From: Okeania sp034190295
GTDB taxonomy: Bacteria; Cyanobacteriota; Cyanobacteriia; Cyanobacteriales; Microcoleaceae
Direction of reading: 5' to 3'
Assembly (NCBI GenBank): GCA_034190295.1
Contig: JAXHSW010000008.1
Location: 1 to 64,000 of the forward strand
Length of the DNA: 64,000 nt
A model generated the notes under the pieces. It saw nothing but the letters and a program-made list of their open reading frames with translations, ran no database searches and was not told where the DNA came from. Shown here one piece after another: positions 1 to 9,209 of this stretch. Every line of letters begins with the position of its first letter. The first letter of the stretch is position 1. The position numbers were made by a program, and so were the translations under genes.

Positions 1-238
1 TGTTGTAAGGTAGTTGTCATAAGTTTTATGATTGCTGTTATGTATGTATGAAATTTTCGAGGTACGGTGGTGCAGGGGTTTTTTTGTTTCCTTGCTCCGT
101 TGTTAATAATATAGCTAGTTTATTTCGTTTTGTAAAGGGGTGTTAAGGATAGTGTTGTTTAACTAAGTTATAAGTTTTGTTTATAAAACTTTATTCGATA
201 TCATATTTACGTTCAAAAGTCAATAAAAAATAACTTAT

Positions 239-439
239 TTAACGGGAAACTAGGGCATTAATTAAAAATTCTATCGGTGTGACACGATAATATGGCGCAC
301 ATATTTTGGCGATCGCCGTTGGGTCAGGATAATAGTCGAGAAAACTGATGATATTGCCGTAAACGCACTGTTGGACAAAAAGGGTTTCGAGTTGCTCAGA
401 TGCGAGACCACAGATGTCAACAAACATGATTGGAGTCAT
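239..439 (-). CDS. Small hypothetical protein (66 aa)
   Basis: An ATG-started frame of 66 codons on the minus strand encodes a compact protein with no signal peptide or membrane segment. The composition looks like real protein (a hydrophobic pattern around LETLFVQQ and PTAIAKICAPYY, two Cys, a Tyr/Pro-rich middle). A HIP1-type GCGATCGC lies inside it. I do not recognise the family. No clear Shine-Dalgarno precedes the ATG, and repeats begin directly upstream, so it could also be the surviving C-terminal end of a longer gene. Being a real gene is an inference from residue pattern only. Confidence 0.4.
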   Translation of the reverse strand: MTPIMFVDICGLASEQLETLFVQQCVYGNIISFLDYYPDPTAIAKICAPYYRVTPIEFLINALVSR

Positions 440-778
440 TGGAGGCTAGTTGCTAGTTTTATTAAACTACATCGTATCTGGAGGACTCAACTTTTTCAAG
501 GTCAGAAAGCCCGCTTAAGGTATCCTCAACAACTTCTGACTTCTGACGCGCGTTAAGGGTCGCGCAACCCCACCGGGAAATGGCGATCGGGTTTTTAGAG
601 GTTTGCTCAAATACCCGTTGCAAAAACAACTTCTGACTTCTGACGCGCGTTAAAGTAGGGAACATCAACTTTCGCAAGCCAGTACACATTGAAACGGGTG
701 AGTAATGAAATCATTTGCCATCGGTGAGTGCAAATGTCTAGCGCATGTCTAGTTTTCAAGAAGGTGGTCACAAACAGC
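440..778. other. Intergenic stretch with a 26-bp direct repeat
   Basis: No convincing gene. A 26-bp sequence ending GACGCGCGTTAA occurs twice in direct orientation, at 531-556 and 628-653. The same GACGCGCGTTAA tail ends the R8 repeat near 38.15 kb, so this is probably an R8 fragment. Confidence 0.5.
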
Positions 779-1062
779 GGTAGTGCGTCAAGGAAGTGTG
801 GTCCGTGTGGTTCGTGTGGTCCGTGCAGTCCGTGCGGGAAGCGTGAGAAGTGTGGTCCGGTCTGCTCGAAAGTAGGAGGAATAATTGTACCTGTATCTTT
901 CTGGGAAGTGTCTGTCTTTCGTCCTAACTTTTTGGTCTTAAAGGGTGAAAAATTTGCACTTTTTTCCCGACAAAAATCCTAAAAACTTTATAGATCAGTG
1001 CTTTTAGATTAGATCTGCGGGCCCTACGCAGGCGAATCCCACACTTTACGCTCTGCACAACC
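779..1062. repeat. R4 dispersed repeat, copy 1 (284 bp)
   Basis: This stretch matches 20941-21224 along its whole length with only scattered substitutions and no length change. It opens with a mini-array of GTCCGTGTG-like nonamers. On the plus strand a frame crosses it (ATG at 734) and would encode a Cys-Gly-Pro-rich peptide (KCGPCGSCGPCSPCGK). The second copy keeps the frame open but has no start codon, and the substitutions change residues. I therefore treat it as a repeat and not a gene. Confidence 0.8.
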
Positions 1063-1134
1063 CAAACAGCTTGCAACAATTCTATAGACCAAATTCCTTC
1101 TTGCAGTTCATTCAGTATACCACCCACCCAGGAC

Positions 1135-1262
1135 TGATATCATGTCCGGTTGAATAGTTATTGTATAGTTGGGAGTAGGGGAGTAGGGGAGTGGGTCCGA
1201 TTAAAGGCTTGAAGTAATTTAAGAAATTATCAACATATACTATATAACCGGATTCTATACGA
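1135..1262. repeat. R2 element (ATATCATGTCCGG ends)
   Basis: The left end reads ATATCATGTCCGGTTGAATA. The right end carries ATATAACCGGATTC, an imperfect inverted match. The interior holds GGGAGTA heptamers. Other R2 copies lie near 21.7, 23.8, 28.9, 33.3, 36.2, 52.8 and 57.5 kb. Confidence 0.55.
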
Positions 1263-1278
1263 CTATCAGGTAGTGATG

Positions 1279-1408
1279 TTCAAGAATGCGCGAATGCGCG
1301 AATGCGCGAACTACCTCTCCTTGAAAGCGGATAGGATTGACTAATCATGAAAATTTTTTCTTATTTCTCCTTTAAAGGAGAGGATTTTTACCTTAATTGT
1401 TCGGTAAT
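1279..1408. repeat. R1 element, GAATGCGC-ended copy
   Basis: It starts TTCAA, then about three GAATGCGC units, then the R1 core (ACCTCTCCTTGAAA through TTAATTGTTCGGTAA) with the internal CTCCTTTAAAGGAG palindrome. The right terminal array is missing. Confidence 0.75.
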
Positions 1409-1486
1409 TTTTTTGATTTATTCTCAGGTAGCATAGATATTTTAGAGAAAATTTGTATTAAAATTTATCAAACCTTAACTAGCTAT

Positions 1487-1690
1487 CAGCTCTTCGGTCC
1501 GGAATGCTGCGCAAACAGCATTTAGCTGGAGCGCTAAAAAAAATCGAGGGTTCGGTGTCCCCCACGCTTAGCGTGAAAAAATTAGTGGTGCGCCTTTTTT
1601 GGTGGATTAAAACCCCCATTATACACGCAACTAAAAGCTGATTACCGTTAACGCAGTTCCTCCGGAGGAGGCTCGCTGAATGCTGACTGC
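1487..1690. repeat. R7 repeat, copy 1
   Basis: The segment holding GGGTTCGG, CCCCCACGCTTAGCG and TGGTGCGCCTTTT recurs in inverted orientation at about 28613-28830. It is flanked by pieces of the common CAGCTATCAGC/GCTGAATGCTGA short repeats. It has no coding potential. Confidence 0.65.
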
Positions 1691-1957
1691 TACTTCAATA
1701 TTTAGAGAATCCTGCTGATTGATATTGGAAGATAAACATTTTTTTCTAATATGACTGACATATAGCAATTCTCATGCTTTGTGAGGTACGCGCATTCGTT
1801 TGTTTTAGGGAGTAGGGAGTAGGGAGTAGGGAGGGATAGAAAAAAAGAAAAACAACTGTATCTCACAAAGCATGAGAAACGCTATAATTATTCCAACCGC
1901 ACTAAGTTTTCTGTCTCTCTAATATAGATTTGACTAATTAAATTTAATACTTCACCC

Positions 1958-2908
1958 ATGTCTAGAATTGTTACATATAGCCCTGCTTATACGATAGTTC
2001 CTACCTATGAATGCTTTAATCATTGCACCTATTGTAATTTTCGCTCAGAACCAAATAAAAGTTCATGGCTGAGTCTATCAGAAGCAGAAGCAAAATTATT
2101 ATCCCTAAAAAATCAAGGTGTAATTGAAATTTTAATTCTGAGTGGCGAAGTACATCCAAACAGCCAAAATAGACCGACTTGGTTCCAATTAATCTATGAT
2201 TTATGTAAACTAGCTCTATCTTTAGGATTTTTACCTCATACTAATGTTGGGCCACTTAGTAGAGCAGAAATGAAAGAGTTGAAACAAGTTAATGTGTCAA
2301 TGGGACTAATGTTAGAGCAGATGACACCTAAATTACGACAAACAGTTCATAAAAATGCTCCTAGTAAAATACCACATTTACGCTTACAACAATTAGAATT
2401 AGCTGGCGAACTAAGAATTCCATTTACTACTGGTTTACTATTAGGAATTGGAGAAACTGTAACTGACTGGAAAGAAACATTAATAGCGATCGCTAACGTT
2501 CATAAAAAATGGGGTCATATTCAAGAAGTTATTCTACAACCCTACAGTCCTGGCGAGCGACAAATATGGAATGGTGAAGCTTTCGACATAAATTTGTTGC
2601 CAGATGTTGTAGCGATCGCTCGTCAAATTTTGCCCTCAACTATTACGTTACAAATTCCTCCTAATTTAGTGACAAAACCGGAAATATTATTAGCTTGTGT
2701 AGAAACTGGTGCGAGTGACTTAGGAGGAATTGGACTCTACGATGAAGTCAACCCTGATTATCCTCATCCCCATTATCAAGCTTTAGTAAAAGTGTTGGAA
2801 TCGCGAGGATGGCAGCTAATCAAAAGATTACCTGTTTATTCTCAATATGATGCTTGGTTGCCAACAAATTTAGGTAATGTTGTGAGTAAATGGCGGGGGA
2901 ATAATTAA
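1958..2908 (+). CDS. cofG: FO synthase subunit 1, radical SAM protein CofG
   Basis: The 316-aa product has the radical SAM cluster motif CX3CX2C at C19, C23 and C26 (CFNHCTYC), preceded by a short N-terminus typical of the CofG branch. CofG works with CofH to make 7,8-didemethyl-8-hydroxy-5-deazariboflavin (FO) from a tyrosine-derived intermediate and a ribityl-uracil precursor. In cyanobacteria FO serves as the antenna of deazaflavin-type DNA photolyases. The residues LLLGIGET and the C-terminal GASDLGGIGLYDEVNP block fit the family, and the length is normal. The gene stands alone here, with no cofH in the window. Immediately after the stop comes an AATTAAT tandem run. The naming rests on motif and overall pattern. 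Confidence 0.9.
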   Translation: MSRIVTYSPAYTIVPTYECFNHCTYCNFRSEPNKSSWLSLSEAEAKLLSLKNQGVIEILILSGEVHPNSQNRPTWFQLIYDLCKLALSLGFLPHTNVGPLSRAEMKELKQVNVSMGLMLEQMTPKLRQTVHKNAPSKIPHLRLQQLELAGELRIPFTTGLLLGIGETVTDWKETLIAIANVHKKWGHIQEVILQPYSPGERQIWNGEAFDINLLPDVVAIARQILPSTITLQIPPNLVTKPEILLACVETGASDLGGIGLYDEVNPDYPHPHYQALVKVLESRGWQLIKRLPVYSQYDAWLPTNLGNVVSKWRGNN

Positions 2909-2985
2909 TAATTAATAATTAATAATTAATAATTAATAATTTAATTTTCATCAATTCTTTCTGCCTACTCCCCACTCCCTACTCC
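2909..2985. repeat. AATTAAT tandem array and CTCCCTA repeats
   Basis: About five units of a 7-bp AATTAAT-type tandem repeat start at the cofG stop. They are followed by CCCTACT/CTCCCTA units that run into the 3' end of the acetyltransferase gene. Confidence 0.8.
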
Positions 2986-3642
2986 CTATTTTGAAAAAGA
3001 TTTACGCAAAAGTAACTTTCGAGGTTGCCCAAATAGTAGAGAACCGAAAGTCCACTCAACTTCTTGTAATCGATAACCAGCTTTATCGTAAAGTCTTCGA
3101 GCAGTATAATTATTTTCTAATACATGAAGGTATAACTCACAAAAACCCCATCCTAATACCTTATGTTCACAATAACTTAATAATTTTTGAGCAACTCCTA
3201 ATTTTCTATAGTTAGCATCAACAGCTAAATTTGATAAATAAGCATACTCAAAATTATCTAATTGCCAAGAGTTGAGCAAGAGGACATCCATCCCACTTCG
3301 CGAACGCACACCTATTTCCACAGTTCCTATCAAATCTTGTTCTCTAGCACTAGATACATCCTTAGTAGACTCAGTATTTTCGACAACCATAGCAACAAGA
3401 CATAAATAATGCTCACTTTTTGAGCGGATGCGATTGCGTAAATCTTCGTAAATACCTAGTCGTAAAAAAGGACGAGCATAGCCCATAATTCCTTGATAGG
3501 AGTAAAAGCTATTAGTCAAAATTTCGGTAATACTGTTGATATCCTTTGGTTGAGCAATCCGGATGAAAAAACGAAATTCATTAGACAATTTTTCTTGGGC
3601 TTGAGGCTCCAGAAACTTTGATAAAAAAAATAAAGGGTTCAC
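2986..3642 (-). CDS. GNAT-family N-acetyltransferase
   Basis: The 218-aa product has the GNAT fold signature. A beta strand YLSNLAVD is followed by the acetyl-CoA pyrophosphate-binding loop RKLGVAQKLL (Q/R-x-x-G-x-A type, here RKLGVA). Further on are LYLHVLENNYTARRLYDKAGY and a C-terminal YR/W block, as in RimI-like acyltransferases and the cyanobacterial/plastid GNAT group. It transfers acetyl from acetyl-CoA to an amine; the substrate cannot be told. There is no signal peptide, so it should be cytosolic. The stop codon lies within the CTCCCTA repeat that separates it from the convergent cofG. An N-terminal extension of about 25 residues precedes the domain. Family assignment is firm, function open. 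Confidence 0.85.
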   Translation of the reverse strand: MNPLFFLSKFLEPQAQEKLSNEFRFFIRIAQPKDINSITEILTNSFYSYQGIMGYARPFLRLGIYEDLRNRIRSKSEHYLCLVAMVVENTESTKDVSSAREQDLIGTVEIGVRSRSGMDVLLLNSWQLDNFEYAYLSNLAVDANYRKLGVAQKLLSYCEHKVLGWGFCELYLHVLENNYTARRLYDKAGYRLQEVEWTFGSLLFGQPRKLLLRKSFSK

Positions 3643-4432
3643 AATAAATTCACTAGCTATATCTAAATTCTATATAAAAGGCTAGAATATCTGTAGCAGT
3701 TGTCTTGAGATTGTGTAAAAATCTGAAAAAAGGCAACTGCTTAATTCAGGTAATGGGGTTAAAATTTTAAAACTAATCTATTTTAGGATTTTTTACAAAT
3801 TCTGCACCGAGTTACTATGTAAAAAGCACAAGTCATTTTTGTAGGCAAAGTGATTTGAGATTAACAAATGATATTGAGCAGCCTACTACAGCTTTTAGTA
3901 TACTAATCAGGGCGCTAGTTTATAGGTCAAAAGGCCATTAAAAATTTAGTCTGTACGAAAAGTCCAAATCATTAAAATCTTCTGAATTTTAGAATATTTT
4001 AGTTAATTTTATTGTGGACGAAAACTGTTTTGACCCTGAATCAACACAACCGATAGTCAAATTTTCAGGAACTGTATCTCATGGATGTAATATTATGTAC
4101 CTCCTCCAGGGGAGCGACGCTATCAGCTAAATACTTAATAAATAACTTAGGTAGGAGTCAGGTAGGGGAGCTGTCCGATTAGTGATGTACAGAAGTCAGA
4201 AGGAAAGAAAGGAGAAAATTATAGGTGATTTGAGTATTTATTCGGTACTTTCAATTCTTAAATTTGATTTATAAGTGCGTAAGGCAAAATTAATTACCAT
4301 TATTTATTCCCTGTAAATTTTACAACATCAGCTTTTTAGCTTGAGAGTATGTGTAATTAATTTTGCATGACAACTTAACTAAATTATCCGAACATTATAT
4401 AAACTCTTAGATCGAGATTATTCTAAATATTT
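3643..4432. other. Intergenic, no recognisable feature
   Basis: About 790 bp, AT-rich. I see no gene on either strand. A short stretch near 4160-4200 (GTCCGATTAGTGATGTACAG) resembles the R8 repeat seen at about 40.95 kb. Confidence 0.5.
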
Positions 4433-4595
4433 AGACATCTCCAGAAAATAAACTTGCCCTTTATTTGCGATAAACTAGAGTGTAATCAATCAAAAAATCA
4501 TTTTCCGTGTTTTTTTCCTAAAAACATCTTCCCTCCATACCTCCATACCTACTTTTACAAAAAGTCTATATCTTTTTCACGCCTATGTCTATTAA
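4433..4595. repeat. R3 element (AGACATCTCC ends), copy 1
   Basis: It begins AGACATCTCCAGAAAATAAA. It shares with 36460-36633 the internal AAAAAATCATTTT...GTG and AATCTATATCTTTTTC blocks, and it runs directly into an R1 copy. Confidence 0.6.
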
Positions 4596-4742
4596 TTACC
4601 GATAAATTGTGGTTTAAAGCCTCCCCTTTTAAGGGGAAAAAAGAAAAAAATTTTCATGATTAATCAATCCTATCCGTTTTCAAGGAGAGGTAATATAATA
4701 ATTAATAATTAATAATTAATAATTAATAATTAATTGTTGAAA
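4596..4742. repeat. R1 element, AATTAAT-ended copy
   Basis: Reverse orientation: ACCGATAAATTG, then TTTAAAGCCTCCCC, the palindrome CCCCTTTTAAGGGG, ATGATTAATCAATCC, AAGGAGAGGTAAT, then about six AATTAAT units, ending TTGTTGAA. Confidence 0.75.
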
Positions 4743-5125
4743 GCACTTTTTAGGAAGCGTGAGGTACAGTTTTAAAATTAATCTTTTTTTCCCTACTCCC
4801 TACTCCCTAAAGTCCTAAAGTCCTAAAGTCCTAAAGTCCTAAAGTCCTAAAATTTTGTACCTCATCAACTCCAAAGTCAAGGATTTGTTTCTTGGTTGAT
4901 GATACAGGTGCAAATGGACATCTATAGCAAGGAACGAGTTGGTTAGGATTACTGCTGCCGATCGACCGTAAGACAGAGAAATGCTTTTCCTACTGTTCCC
5001 TGTTCCCAGCTCCGGTGTTCCCTGCTATAGTATTTGACTATTCAGCAGAACGAAGTCCCATCTATAACTGTAAGTTGCTAAATAACAATTTATCATTACT
5101 GCCTTGAAAGCACGGAGAGCGGTGC
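4743..5125. other. Intergenic with CCTAAAGT octamers upstream of cyaC
   Basis: A five-unit octamer array (CCTAAAGT) lies near 4808-4850. The last 100 bp before cyaC should hold its promoter, but I cannot point to a clear -35/-10 pair. A GGAG stands about 10 bp before the cyaC ATG. Confidence 0.5.
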
Positions 5126-8100
5126 ATGAGTTCTAGAAAAAAACTTAAACCGAAAATTTTGGTTGTCGATGACGAATTAGACAACCTAGACCTTCTTTAC
5201 CGTACTTTCCACAAAGACTACAAGGTGTTACAAGCTAAAAGTGGACTGGAAGCTCTAGAAATTCTAGAAACATCTGGGGAAGTAGCTGTAATTATTTCAG
5301 ACCAGCGAATGCCCAGAATGAATGGTACAGAATTCTTGAGTCTAACTGCCAAGCAATACCCCGATACTATTCGGATTCTTTTAACGGGGTTCACTGACGT
5401 AGAAGACCTCGTAGAAGCAATTAACTCTGGTAAAGTCTTTAAATATTTGACTAAACCTTGGAATGCACAGGAACTCAAAGGATTAGTTAAACAAGCAGTT
5501 GAAACTCATAATGTCCTCAAGTCTCACACTGACGAACTAAGACGCGCTCTTCAACAAGAGTCTCTGCTATACGCAGTTACCAATACTATTCGCTCTGCTC
5601 CTAATTATCGGCAGATGCTTCAAAGGATCGTGGAAACTATTGGCCAAATGTTTGAAGTGAGTTTAGCTATCTGTCGCCCTTTTCAAGATAGTTATAGAGG
5701 AGACGAATGGTTTATTTCTCAAAATCAAGAAGATAACTCTCAACAATTAGCCAACACTGATTTTACTTATATACCAGAAGAAATTTTTGCTCATATTCTC
5801 TGGGAAACGACTGATGTGGAAATTATTTCAGACGTCCAAACTGATGAAAGGTTCCAGGGAGAAAGCATAGAACTGCAAAAACGCCGACAAGCTTACCAAG
5901 CAGCGAATATTCGTTCTAGTTTAATTGTCCCTCTATTTTCCCGATTAGACTTAATTGCAGTTTTGGCACTGCACCAGTGTGAGAATATCCGAAACTGGCA
6001 AGACCATGAAGTACAACTCCTAATTACGGTTGCAGATCAAGCTGCTCTAGCTCTATCACAAGCTCGTGCTTATGAGCAACTGAGCAGTATTGCTCAAAGA
6101 GAAGCTCTGGTAAATACCATCACAACCGCCATTCGCTCTAGTCTGAACCCCCAAGATATTTTTGCTGCCATCACTCAAGAGTTAGGCAAGGCGTTGGAAG
6201 TAGATGGTTGCGTTCTCTCCTTGTGGACGGAAACTGATGAATATGTTCAATGTGTAGGATTATATGATGCCCAAATTCAACCCTCTATTAGCACTACCAA
6301 TGAAGCTTCTACTGTTTTAGGTAATTCTGCTGACAGGGAAGAAATTCCTGATGACGATCGCTCGTCAACTACAGTAGAATTACCTCAATCATTTGTTCCC
6401 ATTCATAATAATCCTATTTTAATGGAATTGCTAAAAACTCAAAAAACAATAGCAGTTTCCGATCTGAATAAAAATCCGGAATTTAATGAATCTGAACTCC
6501 CCTTACGCTCTAATGCTCGCGCTTTGATGGTAGTACCCCTCACTGTTGATGGTAAAATTATTGGTAGTATTTCTCTGCGCCACAATTGCGACCGACACCT
6601 ATGGCAAACTTCTGAAATTGAATTAGCTGAGGCAGTAGCTTCCCAAGCAGCGATCGCCGTGCAACAATCCAGTCTATATCAAACAACCAGGCAACAAGCT
6701 GAACGACTAATAGAAGCAGACCGCCTCAAAACAGAATTTTTCCAAAATATCTCCCATGAATTTCGCACACCTCTGACTTTAACGATCGGTTTGTTAGAAG
6801 AAGCAATTAATTCCAAAAGAGATTTACCTTTAGAGCAAGGAGCGATCGCACTGCGTAATTCTCGTCGTCTCTTGAGATTAGTTAATCAATTATTAGATTT
6901 GCAAAGAATTGATGCTGGAAGAATGCAGCCTTCTTTTCAACCCTGTAATCTTGTAGCTTTCTGTCGCAATATTGTGGAATCATTTGCCCCCTACTGTGAG
7001 AAAAAGCAGCTTCATTTAGTTACAGAATTTAGTAAAAATTGCCCATTAGTTTATCTGGATGTAGAAAGATTTGATAAGGTTATCTACAATCTGCTATCAA
7101 ATGCAATGAAGTTTACTCCTGCTGGAGGAACAATTACTATGTCAGTTGAACCAGTTGGGGAAAATTGTCTATTAAAAGTTCAAGATTCTGGAATTGGTAT
7201 TCGTCAAGAACAAATTCCGTTTTTATTTGAACGATTTCGACAAGCAGAAGGGTCGGCAAATCGTTCTTATGAAGGAAGTGGTATAGGTTTAGCGTTAGTT
7301 AAAGAATTGGTAGAACTTCATAATGGTCAAGTCAATGTAGAATCAGTTTATGGTCAAGGTGCTACTTTTGAAGTTTGGCTACAAATAGGAAATACTCATT
7401 TACCTGCAGATCGAGTAGTAGAAGAAACTGCTGAATTTAATGCTTCTAAGTTAGCTGTAGAGTTTGCAGATGTAGAAGCAGAATTAGAAGAAGCGGAGGA
7501 ATTACAAGCAGTAGATCGAGCAGAAAATATTGCTCAAGTTAATGATAATGATTTGGCAGTAGCTACTATTTTAGTGGTGGATGATAACCCCGATCTGAGA
7601 AGCTATGTGTCAAGAATTATGAGGAAATATAATTTTAATGTATTATCAGGGAGGAATGGAGCTGAAGGATTTGAAATTGCACAAATTCATCATCCTCATC
7701 TGATTATCACGGATTTAATGATGCCAATTGTATCTGGTCTTGATTTAATTAAAATGATTAGAGAAGAAAAAGATTTACGAGGAATTCCAATTATTTTGTT
7801 AACAGCAAAAGCAGATGAAGACACCAGAATTGAAGGGGTAGAAAGAGGAGCTGATGCTTATTTATCAAAACCTTTTAATGATAGAGAACTTTTGGCAGAA
7901 GTCAATAATTTATTAGCTTTGAAAGAGAATGAGCGAAAAGTACAAGAGTTGAATTCTTATTTAACGGAGTCAGTACTAAGGCGGTTTTTGCCACCAGAAA
8001 TGGTACAACGTGCAGCACAGGGAGATTTGGCTTTAGATTTAAGACCAGAACCCAAATTGGTGACTGTTTTGTTTAGTGATATTGTTGGTTTTACTCAGAT

Positions 8101-8635
8101 GTCGAATATTTTGCAAGCGCGTAGAATAGCTGAGTTGTTGAATGAGTATTTAGCAGAGATGACAACAGCCATTTTTGCTAATGGTGGTACTGTGGATAAG
8201 TTTGTGGGGGATGCTGTGATGGCCATTTATGGTTCCCCTGAAGAGTTGACAGCAGATGAGCAGGTGCAACGAGCAGTGGCTTCAGCTAGGGCAATGTTAA
8301 AAGCTTTGGATAGATTAAATGAGCGGTGGCAAAATCTGGGGTTGATTGGCCAGAGTGGGGCATCGCCAGTGAGGTTTCGTTGTGGTATTCATCAGGGTAA
8401 TGCTGTAGTGGGAATGTTTGGTGGTGCAGAGCGGTCTGATTATACAGCTATTGGCCCATCAGTAAATATTGCAGCTAGGCTACAGGAAGCTGCAGAGCCA
8501 AATACAATTTTGGTATCGCAGATTGTTGCTAATTATCTGGATAGTCGAGAGGTGAAAAAGTATGGGGATCTAAAGTTGAAGGGTATAGATGAAGAGGTTT
8601 TAGGTTTTGTAGTTAGTCGAGATTCTGTAATTTAA
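5126..8635 (+). CDS. cyaC: CyaC-type adenylate cyclase with receiver, GAF, histidine kinase and second receiver domains
   Basis: The 1169-aa protein reads in order: receiver 1 (residues 10-125, phospho-Asp D59, LTKPW lysine), two GAF-like domains (about 150-320 and 330-505), HisKA with the H-box ISHEFRTPL (H544), HATPase (N-box LSNAMKF, DSGIGI, GSGIGL), receiver 2 (phospho-Asp D863 in TDLMMP), and a class III cyclase domain (about 970-1160). The cyclase metal aspartates are D985 (FSDIVGF) and D1029 (KFVGDAVMA), 44 residues apart, and DYTAIGPSVNIAARL fits adenylate cyclases. This is the layout known for CyaC of Arthrospira and Anabaena, where internal phosphorelay raises cAMP output. No membrane segment is seen, so it is cytosolic. 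It is a single gene with GGAG before the ATG. Confidence 0.92.
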   Translation: MSSRKKLKPKILVVDDELDNLDLLYRTFHKDYKVLQAKSGLEALEILETSGEVAVIISDQRMPRMNGTEFLSLTAKQYPDTIRILLTGFTDVEDLVEAINSGKVFKYLTKPWNAQELKGLVKQAVETHNVLKSHTDELRRALQQESLLYAVTNTIRSAPNYRQMLQRIVETIGQMFEVSLAICRPFQDSYRGDEWFISQNQEDNSQQLANTDFTYIPEEIFAHILWETTDVEIISDVQTDERFQGESIELQKRRQAYQAANIRSSLIVPLFSRLDLIAVLALHQCENIRNWQDHEVQLLITVADQAALALSQARAYEQLSSIAQREALVNTITTAIRSSLNPQDIFAAITQELGKALEVDGCVLSLWTETDEYVQCVGLYDAQIQPSISTTNEASTVLGNSADREEIPDDDRSSTTVELPQSFVPIHNNPILMELLKTQKTIAVSDLNKNPEFNESELPLRSNARALMVVPLTVDGKIIGSISLRHNCDRHLWQTSEIELAEAVASQAAIAVQQSSLYQTTRQQAERLIEADRLKTEFFQNISHEFRTPLTLTIGLLEEAINSKRDLPLEQGAIALRNSRRLLRLVNQLLDLQRIDAGRMQPSFQPCNLVAFCRNIVESFAPYCEKKQLHLVTEFSKNCPLVYLDVERFDKVIYNLLSNAMKFTPAGGTITMSVEPVGENCLLKVQDSGIGIRQEQIPFLFERFRQAEGSANRSYEGSGIGLALVKELVELHNGQVNVESVYGQGATFEVWLQIGNTHLPADRVVEETAEFNASKLAVEFADVEAELEEAEELQAVDRAENIAQVNDNDLAVATILVVDDNPDLRSYVSRIMRKYNFNVLSGRNGAEGFEIAQIHHPHLIITDLMMPIVSGLDLIKMIREEKDLRGIPIILLTAKADEDTRIEGVERGADAYLSKPFNDRELLAEVNNLLALKENERKVQELNSYLTESVLRRFLPPEMVQRAAQGDLALDLRPEPKLVTVLFSDIVGFTQMSNILQARRIAELLNEYLAEMTTAIFANGGTVDKFVGDAVMAIYGSPEELTADEQVQRAVASARAMLKALDRLNERWQNLGLIGQSGASPVRFRCGIHQGNAVVGMFGGAERSDYTAIGPSVNIAARLQEAAEPNTILVSQIVANYLDSREVKKYGDLKLKGIDEEVLGFVVSRDSVI

Positions 8636-8645
8636 AGGTCAAATG

Positions 8646-8735
8646 GCATTCGTTAATTGATAATGGATAATGAATAATGGATAATTACCTGGGGTTTTAA
8701 CCGTTACGGAATTGAATATAAGGAAATCTTTCATT
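8646..8735. repeat. R1 variant fragment
   Basis: TTAATTGATAATGGATAAT-type array, then ATTACCT, GGTTTTAACCGTTACGG and AATTGAATATAAGG. This is the left half of the R1 variant seen at 21.2 and 44.1 kb, placed just after cyaC. Confidence 0.6.
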
Positions 8736-8775
8736 AATTGATAAATAGGGTCTAAAAATTTTTTCTAATTACTTC

Positions 8776-8803
8776 TTGCAATTCTAGAAAAGTGTGCTAT
8801 ATT
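8776..8803 (+). promoter_or_regulatory. Probable sigma-70-type promoter of the tRNA-Gly gene
   Basis: TTGCAA (8776-8781), a 16-bp spacer, then TATATT (8798-8803) preceded by TGTGC. This places transcription start a few bases before the mature tRNA 5' end at 8816. Confidence 0.5.
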
Positions 8804-8815
8804 AAATAAATGACT

Positions 8816-8886
8816 GCGGGTATAGTTTAGTGGTAAAACCTTAGCCTTCCAAGCTAATGATGGGGGTTCGATTCCCCCTACCCGCT
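8816..8886 (+). tRNA. tRNA-Gly (anticodon UCC)
   Basis: The 71-nt sequence folds as a cloverleaf. The acceptor GCGGGTA pairs with TACCCGC, the D-arm is GTTTAGTGGTAAAAC, the anticodon stem TTAGC/GCTAA encloses CTTCCAA (anticodon TCC), and the T-arm GGGGGTTCGATTCCCCC has the standard TTCGA loop. The discriminator is T and no CCA is encoded. It is a single tRNA gene, on the same strand as cyaC but far enough downstream to have its own promoter. Confidence 0.95.
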
Positions 8887-9209
8887 TATGAGAGAACAAC
8901 GAGTTTTCAAGCTTTCAACCTTCTCTTAAACAGTAAGTGGATAACAAATGGACAAAAATGAGTATGAAATGAGTATAAAGTAGGACAATCAAAAACTGTC
9001 AATTATTTGGCCACTAGAAAACTCTTGAATTCTCTAAAATATTCAAGTTAGTCCAAAGCAATCTCAAAATGGGAAATTAGAAGAGAAGAATGATCTAGAT
9101 TAAATTGTCAAATTTAATCCTTATATCCGTTGCCCAATCCCTGTATAGCTCCTACTGCATAAACTTCAACCCTTCCCACACCCCCACACCTCGCACACCT
9201 CGCACCTCC
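8887..9209. other. Intergenic between tRNA-Gly and miaA
   Basis: About 320 bp with no gene. CCTCGCACAC-type short repeats lie just before the miaA stop (about 9178-9210). Confidence 0.5.

Noticed and set aside
728..982. Cys-Gly-Pro-rich 84-codon frame as a metallothionein-like gene
   Set aside because: It coincides with the R4 repeat; the second copy lacks a start codon and its substitutions alter residues freely.
4454..4663. 69-codon frame
   Set aside because: It lies across R3 and R1 repeats; the peptide text is repeat-derived.
8887..8940. GAGAGAAC...CTTCTCT after the tRNA as a terminator
   Set aside because: The loop would be over 20 nt and no U-run follows.
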